Origin: Puniceicoccales bacterium Verruco_02
GTDB taxonomy: Bacteria > Verrucomicrobiota > Verrucomicrobiia > Opitutales > Oceanipulchritudinaceae
Direction of reading: 5' to 3'
Assembly (NCBI GenBank): GCA_001604585.1
Contig: LVBW01000024.1
Coordinates: forward strand, 1-64,000
DNA: 64,000 nucleotides
Of this stretch, positions 43,644 through 51,306 are shown piece after piece (position 1 is the stretch's first letter; each line of letters opens with the position of its first letter). Under the pieces are notes generated by a model. It was not told the DNA's origin and did not search any database. It saw only the letters and a program-made list of their open reading frames with translations. A program made the translations under genes and the position numbers.

Positions 43644-45923
43644 CTACTCTGCCGGGGCAATATCGCCGTAGATAAGGCCACGCCCGTGCGTACCCACATA
43701 CACGCGGCCATAGGTCTGCATGTCGCCTGCTATCATCAGCAAGAGGCCCCACTGGTGGGCATCGTCGTTGATGCGCAGGTAGCTCTGCCCCACATCGTCG
43801 CTGCGGAATATGCCTCTCTGCCCGTCCACGGTGCCGATTATGTAAATAGACTCGTAGTCCGAGTCGGGAGCAGCCTTGCCAAAGCCGAAGCCGTGGATGT
43901 GCTCCACATGCGGCAGGCGGGTGAATGTCGCCCCGTCCGGGGCATGATACAGACCATCGGCAGAGGCTATCCAAAGGTCGCCCTCGCGTCCGGGCACCGC
44001 GTATATGCGGTCCTGCCCACCTCTGGCGTCACCCCTTACAACATCTCGCACGGGGAGAGCACCGGGCAGGGTGACATGCTCTGCAACGAAGCTGCGCCCG
44101 CCGTCCCGACTGCGGTACAGTTTGCGCGCAAATATGTCCAGAGCGTAGAATTTCTGCGGATGTACAGGGTCGGCCACAGCGCGCATCCCTTCTGGAAGCC
44201 CCTGCACGGGGCTCCAGCTCTGCCCAAAATCCGCACTCAGGTATGCGCCGCTGCGCTCTGGGGTCCAGACTATCGTGGAGCCGTCGGCGGCCATTGCCAC
44301 CGTGCCCCCGTGCGCCTTCTCAAAAGGGTTTGCGCCCGGCTGCCAGCTGGCCCCGCCGTCGCGGGACAGCCCTATGGCCGCCTTCTCGCCTTTGCTGGGG
44401 TGGCCAACGCGCGCGAGCAGCGCCTGGCTCTGCCATGCCATCGCTAGGCCCGAGGTGTTGTTGAAGCGCGGGTTGGAAAAGATGCCCTCCGGTTCGAAGC
44501 GGTCCAGATCGTCGTGGACAAAGCCCCCATAGTCGCCAATCGCGCTTATGACCGGCGCCCCTTCCGCGGGGCAGAGTATGTCCAGCGGCACCGATTCCTC
44601 CACGCCCACCGCGGCTGGGGTCCATAGGGTGCGTCCTCCGGGCAGGTCGGCCTCTGTGAGGTTAAATGTTTCCAGCCCGCCAAAGCCCGTTGTGTATATG
44701 CAGTGGTCGCTGTCGTGCGGGTCTATCTCCACGTCAAAGAGCCAGTGTATGTTCACCATCCCGTAGTAGGGAATCTTCGTGTAATCATAGTCCGCCGTGC
44801 GGTGTATGAGAGACTCCCAGCGTTTGCCCCCGTCCTTGGAGCGGAAGATCTCTTCCCCGCCGGGGAACCAGAAGGGCGTTGCCATCACTGTGCCGGGGCG
44901 CTGAGGGTCCACTGCAACGGATATGTAGCCGAAGTAGGTATGCTCGGGGTCGGGGATGCTGCCGCTGCGAACGGGGGTAATGTCCTCCCAATGGCCGCTG
45001 GCTGTGTCGTAGCGCCACACCTCGCCGTCGGTGGAATGGTGGGGGCCGGGGCTTGTGCCGTAGCTTAGGTAGAGCACCCCGTCGGCACCAAGATCTGCAT
45101 CGGTCGGGCGAAGGCGCGTGGGCTGACCGGGCACAGCGGCCCAGCTCCCGCCCCCGTCATGGGATACAAAGAGGTTCTCCTGTCCCATGAGCGACACAAG
45201 GGCATACACCGTGGAAGAGCGCCCCGATTCGTCCTCATTGGGAGCGTAGATAACGCGAATGATGCCCGAACCGGCCTGCCAGCGCAGCCACCCTTCCCTG
45301 TCCTTGGGCGCGAGGCCCTCGGGACTGCGCTCCATAAGGTCGGGGAATGTGGTCACGCGCTTCCATGTCGCACCGTAATCGTCACTGCGCAGAAGGCCGT
45401 CGTAACGGGTGCCCAAGAGGATCGTAGCGCCATTTAGCGGGTCCACGGCCATGCGCTCGCCATTGCCCCTGCCCGACTCGTTGCCGCCGAACTTCACGGG
45501 GATGCGCACCACGTCAAATGTTTTGCCACGGTCCGCCGAGCGCAGTATGGCCCCGTCGGGCACAACTGGCAGTGTGTAAGTGCCGCAGGCCATGTAGAGG
45601 CGGTCCGGATCGGATGGGTCAAGGGCTATGCTCTCCACCCCCATCAGGTTCAGGTCTGCATAAGAGAGCCAGTCAGTCAGAGGCTGCCATTCGCCATCGG
45701 CACTGTCGCGGCGGTAAGCGCCGCCCATGTCCGTGCGGGCATAGGCAAGGCCGGGCTGGCCGGGGTGAAAGATGAAGCCACAGATGAAACCGGCCCCGCC
45801 CATGCGGACGTTCTTCCAAGTGTAGGGAACGGCCGGGCTGCTCGGCTCTGCCCCGAGGGCGCAAATTGGCATTAGTACAGCGCCAGCCAGAGCCAGCGAA
45901 CGGGAAAAGTTCGTCAAATTCAT
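43644..45923 (-). CDS. GH74 xyloglucanase (secreted)
   Basis: Secreted endo-xyloglucanase-type glycoside hydrolase (759 aa). The signal peptide ends near residue 24 (MPICALGA). The GH74 opening VPYTWKNVRMGGAGFICGF is followed by YARTDMGGAYR with putative catalytic Asp65. GDYGGFVHDD holds a second putative catalytic Asp464. Two seven-bladed propellers are built from Asp-box turns such as RSDDYGATWK, SHDGGGSWAA, RSKDGGKRWES and LSRDGGASWQP. No carbohydrate-binding module is attached. It has its own promoter region because the receptor gene upstream ends in a terminator. It probably cuts xyloglucan backbone outside the cell and starts the pathway of the adjoining genes. Confidence 0.9.
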   Translation of the reverse strand: MNLTNFSRSLALAGAVLMPICALGAEPSSPAVPYTWKNVRMGGAGFICGFIFHPGQPGLAYARTDMGGAYRRDSADGEWQPLTDWLSYADLNLMGVESIALDPSDPDRLYMACGTYTLPVVPDGAILRSADRGKTFDVVRIPVKFGGNESGRGNGERMAVDPLNGATILLGTRYDGLLRSDDYGATWKRVTTFPDLMERSPEGLAPKDREGWLRWQAGSGIIRVIYAPNEDESGRSSTVYALVSLMGQENLFVSHDGGGSWAAVPGQPTRLRPTDADLGADGVLYLSYGTSPGPHHSTDGEVWRYDTASGHWEDITPVRSGSIPDPEHTYFGYISVAVDPQRPGTVMATPFWFPGGEEIFRSKDGGKRWESLIHRTADYDYTKIPYYGMVNIHWLFDVEIDPHDSDHCIYTTGFGGLETFNLTEADLPGGRTLWTPAAVGVEESVPLDILCPAEGAPVISAIGDYGGFVHDDLDRFEPEGIFSNPRFNNTSGLAMAWQSQALLARVGHPSKGEKAAIGLSRDGGASWQPGANPFEKAHGGTVAMAADGSTIVWTPERSGAYLSADFGQSWSPVQGLPEGMRAVADPVHPQKFYALDIFARKLYRSRDGGRSFVAEHVTLPGALPVRDVVRGDARGGQDRIYAVPGREGDLWIASADGLYHAPDGATFTRLPHVEHIHGFGFGKAAPDSDYESIYIIGTVDGQRGIFRSDDVGQSYLRINDDAHQWGLLLMIAGDMQTYGRVYVGTHGRGLIYGDIAPAE

Positions 45924-46060
45924 CGCTTTCCAATGGAGGGGTTATCGTGAAGCGTCGGGGGTTTGAAGACCAACACATTGTAACGTAATAGCGGGATGCG
46001 CAATTAACAAATGGCCGTGTCGAACAACTAAGGTGACCCAGAGGGCCTTCACCCAATGGG

Positions 46061-46101
46061 ATAATAAAAGGGGCATGTCGAACTTGGCCGACATGCCCCT
46101 T
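46061..46101 (-). terminator. Intrinsic terminator of the receptor gene
   Basis: AAGGGGCATGTCG (46068-46080) and CGACATGCCCCTT (46089-46101) give a perfect 13-bp stem with an 8-nt loop. Read on the minus strand the stem is followed by TTATTAT. It separates the receptor transcript from GH74, so GH74 needs its own promoter. Confidence 0.9.
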
Positions 46102-46129
46102 GAAGCTAATCCTGACTTATGAGTCCAGA

Positions 46130-49100
46130 CTAGAAGTCGATGCTGGCGCTGAAGCGGTAGCTTATGCCGGGGGCATAGACGTAGCCGTAGGCCTTGGTGT
46201 CATCGGTCATGTTGTCCACGTTGAGGGCAACGCGCAGGGAATACTTGTCCTGAATCCTCGTCTCGTAGGAGACCATGCCGTTGAGGGTAATGCGCTCGTT
46301 GGTCCAGTATTCGACCAGCTCGCCGGAGCCGTCTGCCTTGAGGGCGATATTACCGCCAGCAAAGCCGGTGTACCAGCAACGGTTGTCCTCCCACTGACCG
46401 CCCAGACCCACGCTCCAGCCTTCAAGGCTGCTGCTAAGGTGCTTGAGCTGGTAGTTGGCCCAGATGGAGAGCGAGTTCTCCGGGCTGTCGTCCGCGCTCT
46501 TGCCGTAGTCGGGGATCGTGGCGTTGTAGGTGGAGGAGTCGGTCACGTCCGTGTACACATCCTTGGCCAGAAGCTGGGCATTGTAGGTGCCAAAGTTCGG
46601 GTCCGAAGCATACCACCAGCCTGCGGGCCAGTAGGGCGTCTTCACGAAGTTGTAGGTGCGGGACGTAATCTTGCGCGTGAGGTGCGAGAAGTTGAAGCGG
46701 AGCTGGAACTCGGGGATGGGGGTCCAGACAAACTGGCAGTCCCAACCCTTTGCCTCGTCGTCCATGGCCACCGATGCGCCGTTGCCGTCGGGGGCATTGC
46801 CGGTGCCGGTGGAACCGTCACCATAGCGGTAGGTTGCGCCCGATGTGTAGTAGTAGTTACCCTTCCAACCCGGGGCGGCATGAACACTGGCCATGAAGGC
46901 CGCCACGTCCGGCACGCTGTAGTTGACGAGCGGGAAGTAGGTGCTGCCCGTGTAGGCGGAGTTGTACACGTCCGTATTGGCCTGGGCCACGCCAAGGTCC
47001 GGCGGATAAACAGTCGGGTCCGCGCCTGCCTCCGGGTTGTTGCCCCAGTTCCAGAAGTTGTTGGCAAGCGTGCTGTTGTAACCGGTGAACGAGCTGCTGG
47101 ACGGGGCGATGTTCGACCCCGTGGCAACGTAGTTGTACACGTCGTTTATGAGCGGCCACCAGACAGGACCCCAGATGTTCTTGGCAACGGACAGGGCGTA
47201 GGCGGCATTGGCAGCCTTGGAACCCTTGCCATAGTCGGTATTCAGACCGTAGTACATCGCGTCCGGCGTGGCGTAGTAGAGCACCGTTGTGCTCGGCAGA
47301 GAGTCGTCGTAGCCCTTCACGCTGTTCTGGTAGTTGGACGGTGCCCACCAGAGGTAACGCGGCACGCCCTTGCGCTCGATCTTGAAGGCGCTTATCGTGC
47401 CGGAGAACTTGCCATCGGCCAGGTCGAACTTGATGCCCACCTCGTAGTTCTTGGCCTTGGAGGGAGCGAGCAGGTTGCCGTTGCCGTCGCGGTCGTTGTA
47501 GTAAGGCACAACACCGGTCGAATACACGCCAAACACCGAGAGCTGGTCTGTAAGCGCATAGCTAATGCCCACCTGCGGGCTGTATGCACTGGGCGCAGTT
47601 TCAGAGATGCGGCCCTGATACTCGGTATCGTGTGTGGTCTCGTATATGTATTTGCGAACGTTGCTCGCGTCCGAACGGTCCCAACGAACGCCGCCGATAA
47701 TGGTCAGCTTGTCCTTGAAGAACTGGCCCTGATACACGCCGTAGTAGCCAAGGTTCCACTGCTTGTCCACGGTGTTGTAGAGATGCTCGCGCGGGTTGTC
47801 CAAGGCCCCGTCGCCCTGCACGCCGTAAACGATGGGCGTAAAGTCGTAGGGGTTCTTGTAGCTGTAACGCTGATAGGCGTTGACGGGGTTTCCGCCGTAG
47901 GAATAACCGGGGCCGTACTGGTCGGACTCGGTCCTCTTCTGAGAGTACTGGGTGCCTGCCACGAAGGTATGGTTACCCCAAGTGCCGAGGTCCAGACGAT
48001 ACATCAGTTCGGCGCGGATCTGATCGTTCTTCTCGTTCTTGTCCACATCAACCCACTCGTAGCCAATGACGCCATTGGGATAGGAGGCGGGCGGAGGAGA
48101 ACCGACGGAGGACTCCTGCTGCTTGAAGTCGAAAACTTCGGCGAAAAGGACCGCTTTGCGGTTGGTCAGAACGTTGCCGTAGGCATCGGTATAGCTGTCG
48201 GGCAACACACCGTCGCGCAGCAGACCTGCCTGCACCTGACGAGTGTCGAAGGTAGCGTCCGAGTGCGAGTAGCCAACCTTGAAGATCATGTTTTCGATGA
48301 TCTTCTGCTCAAGGTCGGCAGAGAAGTTCATGTACGGACCCTTTTGGTAGGTGTCCTTGCCCGACCAGCGGAAGGTGCGGTTGTCCACGTTGTGGCCAAT
48401 GACCGTGCTTGTTTCGGGATCGTAGATGTCCGTCTGCCAGAGAGCGTCGCGACCGGCGGCGGGGGTGCCGTCGTTGGCGTTTGCACGCAGGTTCTGGAAG
48501 CCCACACCGACTTCCTTCTTATCTCCGTATTCAAAGCTCAGGTTGACCGTGCTGGTCTCGAAGGGCTTGAACTTGAGGGCCGTGTTGACCACCCAGTAGT
48601 CGTTCTTATAGAAGTCTGTGTAGTCCTCGTTGTGCTGCCAAGCGGCCGTTACGCGGATGGCTGGCTTGAACTTGGCAAGCCAGGAGCCTTCAGCGGCCAA
48701 GGGCATGTTTATGTCCATGTCGCCGCGCATCATGTTGTGGCTGCCCACCATCGTGCCGAAGTGGTACATCTCCCTCTCGAACACGGGCTTCTTGGTGATG
48801 TAGTTGACCACACCGCCGAAGTTGCCAATGCCGTAGAGAAGGGCCGAAGGGCCACGCAGAATTTCGACACGCTCGATATTGACAGAGTCCGCCGTGTAGT
48901 TGCGGCGGAAGCCGTCCTGCAAGTTGCTGTCGCTTGTAAAGCCGCGCATCTTGGAGGTGGACTCACCAGCCCTGCGGGTGACGCCGCGGGGGTCGTTGGC
49001 GCCAGCGCTCGATGGGTCTGTGTCCAGATCCGCAAAAGCGTCGGACTGGGACTGAAGCACGATGCCCGCAGAGTAGCGGAGCGATTCGCGAAGGCTGACA

Positions 49101-49366
49101 GAGCCGGTGTCCTGAATGAGCTTGCCGGTTATTACGTCAAGGTTCAGCGGGACATCCTTGATTGCCATGTTCAGGCGCGTGCCCGAAATGGAGTTCGCGG
49201 CCATATAGCCGACGTCCCTGGAGGTTTCTACGACGAAGGGAGACAGCTCGACGACGTTGTCGTCGCTGAGGCTTGCCTCTCTTGTTTGAGCGAACGCCGG
49301 GCTGGCTCCGAGGGCGAGTGCAGAGATGAGCACCAGCCCGCGTTTGCCGGGTATCCAGTTATTCAT
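46130..49366 (-). CDS. TonB-dependent receptor, likely xyloglucan oligosaccharides
   Basis: Outer-membrane 22-strand receptor (1078 aa). A signal peptide ends at PAFA (residue 26). The mature N-terminus has VVELSPFVVETSRDVG, a probable TonB-box region of the Verrucomicrobia type. The plug follows (NSISGTRLNMAIKDVPLNLD, LRGPSALLYGIGNFGGVVNYI-type segment, each under the usual spacing), and the barrel ends in SYRFSASIDF with the terminal aromatic. Two operator-like palindromes lie 170-217 bp upstream. Placement between GH74 and a LacI regulator points to oligosaccharide uptake; energy could come from the ExbBD-TonB-like operon at 23.6-25.5 kb. There is no SusD. Confidence 0.92.
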   Translation of the reverse strand: MNNWIPGKRGLVLISALALGASPAFAQTREASLSDDNVVELSPFVVETSRDVGYMAANSISGTRLNMAIKDVPLNLDVITGKLIQDTGSVSLRESLRYSAGIVLQSQSDAFADLDTDPSSAGANDPRGVTRRAGESTSKMRGFTSDSNLQDGFRRNYTADSVNIERVEILRGPSALLYGIGNFGGVVNYITKKPVFEREMYHFGTMVGSHNMMRGDMDINMPLAAEGSWLAKFKPAIRVTAAWQHNEDYTDFYKNDYWVVNTALKFKPFETSTVNLSFEYGDKKEVGVGFQNLRANANDGTPAAGRDALWQTDIYDPETSTVIGHNVDNRTFRWSGKDTYQKGPYMNFSADLEQKIIENMIFKVGYSHSDATFDTRQVQAGLLRDGVLPDSYTDAYGNVLTNRKAVLFAEVFDFKQQESSVGSPPPASYPNGVIGYEWVDVDKNEKNDQIRAELMYRLDLGTWGNHTFVAGTQYSQKRTESDQYGPGYSYGGNPVNAYQRYSYKNPYDFTPIVYGVQGDGALDNPREHLYNTVDKQWNLGYYGVYQGQFFKDKLTIIGGVRWDRSDASNVRKYIYETTHDTEYQGRISETAPSAYSPQVGISYALTDQLSVFGVYSTGVVPYYNDRDGNGNLLAPSKAKNYEVGIKFDLADGKFSGTISAFKIERKGVPRYLWWAPSNYQNSVKGYDDSLPSTTVLYYATPDAMYYGLNTDYGKGSKAANAAYALSVAKNIWGPVWWPLINDVYNYVATGSNIAPSSSSFTGYNSTLANNFWNWGNNPEAGADPTVYPPDLGVAQANTDVYNSAYTGSTYFPLVNYSVPDVAAFMASVHAAPGWKGNYYYTSGATYRYGDGSTGTGNAPDGNGASVAMDDEAKGWDCQFVWTPIPEFQLRFNFSHLTRKITSRTYNFVKTPYWPAGWWYASDPNFGTYNAQLLAKDVYTDVTDSSTYNATIPDYGKSADDSPENSLSIWANYQLKHLSSSLEGWSVGLGGQWEDNRCWYTGFAGGNIALKADGSGELVEYWTNERITLNGMVSYETRIQDKYSLRVALNVDNMTDDTKAYGYVYAPGISYRFSASIDF

Positions 49367-49535
49367 AGTTGGGATATTTGGTTAGCAACCCCAACCTCCC
49401 GAAAATTCGGACACAACGACACTGCGACATGGAACAATTGTCGCAGAAGCAATACAGAGAACGTGGACGCCTTGCATCCTTACTTGGGAGATTGGGGCAG
49501 AGTGAGTAGTTGAAGCCGGACAATCGCTAAAAACA

Positions 49536-49551
49536 GATTTAACGATAAATC
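49536..49551. promoter_or_regulatory. Operator-like palindrome A
   Basis: GATTTAACGATAAATC differs from a perfect 16-bp palindrome at one position per half-site. It begins 32 bp from copy B, close to three helical turns, which would place two bound repressor dimers on the same DNA face. Confidence 0.7.
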
Positions 49552-49567
49552 CCGGCGACGTTCGCAA

Positions 49568-49583
49568 CATTTAACGCTAAATC
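49568..49583. promoter_or_regulatory. Operator-like palindrome B with adjacent TTGAC box
   Basis: CATTTAACGCTAAATC shares the core ATTTAACGNTAAAT with copies A and C. On the minus strand (the receptor direction) the box TTGAC ends exactly 6 nt before the palindrome, the same distance as at copy C. Palindrome B therefore probably overlaps the promoter spacer and -10 region. Confidence 0.7.
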
Positions 49584-49764
49584 AGGCCGGTCAAGATTAT
49601 TTGATTTGCTGAGACATTTTTGTCGTCTTTTTCCTTGACACATCCCGCAAATGTAAAGCAAACGCCGCGCGGCTGCTAAACATTACCCCCTAGCCGTCGA
49701 GCGAAAATATCCGCACAAACAGGGACCTGGCCCCAATATGCAACCTTGCATATACTAGCCACGC

Positions 49765-50853
49765 TCAGGGGACGAGGCGCGGCTCTGCCGGAGGCTTGGA
49801 TAGCGAGCCTCGCAAAACAACTGTGGTGTCGAACACTACGGAGTTCACCAGCTCATCGCCGCCCTTGCCACGCATTGCGTCGATACGCCTCATCATGACC
49901 TCCACGGCCCTCGCCCCCATAGCCCGCAGAGGCTGACGCACAGTGCATAGCTGGGGCACCGTGGTGCGGGCGGCAATAGTGTCGTCAAACCCGGCTATGG
50001 ACACATCGTCGGGGATGCGGATACCCGCTGACGCGAGGGCCTCCATGCAACCTATGGCAATGGCATCGTTTGCGCAGAAAATGGCATCCGGCAGGGGCTT
50101 CCCCTTGTTGGCGGACAGCCACGCATTCATCGCGCGGCAACCCTCGGCAGCGGCAAAGTTTGTAACAACAAGCAAATCGGGGTCGGGCACGATGCCAGCC
50201 TCGCGCAGGGCGGAGAGGTAGCCGCTTATGCGGCGCTCCGGGCCGACAAGGCCGCGAGGGCCGGACACATGCATGATGCGCCTGTGCCCCATCGCAATCA
50301 TGGCCTTGACCATCTCCTTTGCCCCCCGCTCCTCGTTGCTTTCGATGTTGACGAATGCCTCGGACTCGGTGTTGGCGTGCAGGGCCACGAAGGGAGTGTG
50401 ATGCGGAAGCATGGCGGCCAGCTCCTGATTGAAAAGCGGCGCAACGAGTATCATCCCGTCGATGCGCCCGTCGCACATGCCGCAGACCTTGGCCATGTCC
50501 TCGCTCCAACTGCGGAAGGTGAACACGGTGGCGTTCTGGGCGTGGCGGCTCGTGGCCTCGATTATGCCGTTGAATATCTCCACAAAGTAGTTGTTCAACT
50601 CCTCGTCGGCCCACACAACGGACACGCCGATAGTGTTCATGCGCCGCTTGACCAGGGCGCGGGCCGCAACATTTGGCCGATAACCCAAAGCCTCGGCCGC
50701 CTCGATTATCTTGGCACGGGTCTGCTCCGATATGCGCGCAGAAGTGCGCGTCTCGTTGAGCGCGGCCGACACCGCCATCGCCGAGACACCGGCAGCACGC
50801 CCGACATCGGCCAAAGTGGCCGCACGGACGTTCTTCTTCTTCCTCACGTTCAT
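49765..50853 (-). CDS. LacI-family transcriptional regulator of the locus
   Basis: DNA-binding sugar-responsive regulator (362 aa). The start at 50853 gives MNVRKKKNVRAATLADVGRA; the helix-turn-helix is at residues 12-33 (LADVGRAAGVSAMAVSAALN), followed by the hinge (KIIEAAEALGYRPN). The periplasmic-binding-protein-like effector domain covers the rest: GVSVVWADEELNNYFVEIFN, MGHRRIMHVSG, PDAIFCANDAIAIGCMEAL and PDDVSIAGFDD. It lies between the receptor and the divergent GH31 gene, each preceded by the same palindrome. The likely inducer is a xyloglucan oligosaccharide. Confidence 0.93.
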   Translation of the reverse strand: MNVRKKKNVRAATLADVGRAAGVSAMAVSAALNETRTSARISEQTRAKIIEAAEALGYRPNVAARALVKRRMNTIGVSVVWADEELNNYFVEIFNGIIEATSRHAQNATVFTFRSWSEDMAKVCGMCDGRIDGMILVAPLFNQELAAMLPHHTPFVALHANTESEAFVNIESNEERGAKEMVKAMIAMGHRRIMHVSGPRGLVGPERRISGYLSALREAGIVPDPDLLVVTNFAAAEGCRAMNAWLSANKGKPLPDAIFCANDAIAIGCMEALASAGIRIPDDVSIAGFDDTIAARTTVPQLCTVRQPLRAMGARAVEVMMRRIDAMRGKGGDELVNSVVFDTTVVLRGSLSKPPAEPRLVP

Positions 50854-50911
50854 AGGGACATACACAAGGGTGGGGACAGGCCCAAGGACAGGCAGGTTCC
50901 AAGAGCGCATT

Positions 50912-50926
50912 TGAAAACGCTTTTCA
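50912..50926. promoter_or_regulatory. LacI-type palindrome, candidate autoregulatory operator
   Basis: TGAAAACGCTTTTCA has 6-bp inverted arms around a CGC centre and the central CG typical of LacI-family operators. Its sequence differs from the ATTTAACGNTAAAT sites. It could be a self-control site of this regulator or the site of another LacI-family protein. Confidence 0.55.
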
Positions 50927-51138
50927 GCCACTTGCAAGCAAGCTCAGGAACAAGAAAGACATATACCTCAACAAGAATGACACCGATAATCACACCATAT
51001 CAAGCCTTCATCAGTCCAATCAACGCAAAGAACAGCGGAACAAGAATGCAGGAGCGAACACGAAACTCACATCCGCAGGAATACGCGCAAAGAATTTCAG
51101 GCGATTCCTGAAAAGGAAAATATGATAGACAAATCTGC

Positions 51139-51165
51139 TTGACTAGAGCGATTTAACGTTAAATC
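51139..51165 (+). promoter_or_regulatory. GH31 operon promoter region with perfect operator C
   Basis: TTGAC at 51139-51143 stands 6 nt before the perfect 16-bp palindrome GATTTAACGTTAAATC (51150-51165). This is the same layout as at copy B before the receptor gene. No good -10 box is identified; the palindrome covers the place where it is expected. A bound repressor would block RNA polymerase. Confidence 0.7.
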
Positions 51166-51306
51166 AGTAAATGTAACTACTCTACCCCTCGGTACGCCTG
51201 CAACACCCACTTGTAACGAACAAGCATCAGTGTTTTCGCTTTTTCTGGCCCGACACGTAAAAATCGGCCAGCGTCACAATACCTTACACAATCAACATCA
51301 CACTAC

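Larger units (their letters stand above)
49367..49764. other. 398-bp regulatory gap before the receptor gene
   Basis: No coding potential is apparent. It holds two copies of the operator-like palindrome (49536-49551, 49568-49583) and an upstream TTGAC box. The remaining part down to the receptor start (about 170 bp) would be a long leader or contain another promoter. I see no clear Shine-Dalgarno sequence. Confidence 0.6.
50854..51306. other. 453-bp divergent regulatory gap lacI / GH31
   Basis: No recognisable gene. It contains a LacI-type palindrome 59-73 bp before lacI (50912-50926) and the perfect operator C before GH31 (51150-51165). In-frame TAA at 51259-51261 and no other start codon place the GH31 start at 51307. 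Confidence 0.6.

Noticed and set aside
45976-45990. Sequence ATTGTAACGTAATAG before GH74 as a fourth operator
   Set aside because: It shares only the AACG core and about half of the remaining positions with ATTTAACGNTAAAT and is not a palindrome.
46100-49513. A 1137-aa open frame on the plus strand opposite the receptor gene
   Set aside because: The minus-strand frame has a signal peptide, plug and barrel features; the plus-strand translation is low-complexity Val/Gly/His/Arg-rich, typical of an antisense shadow in GC-rich codon-biased DNA.
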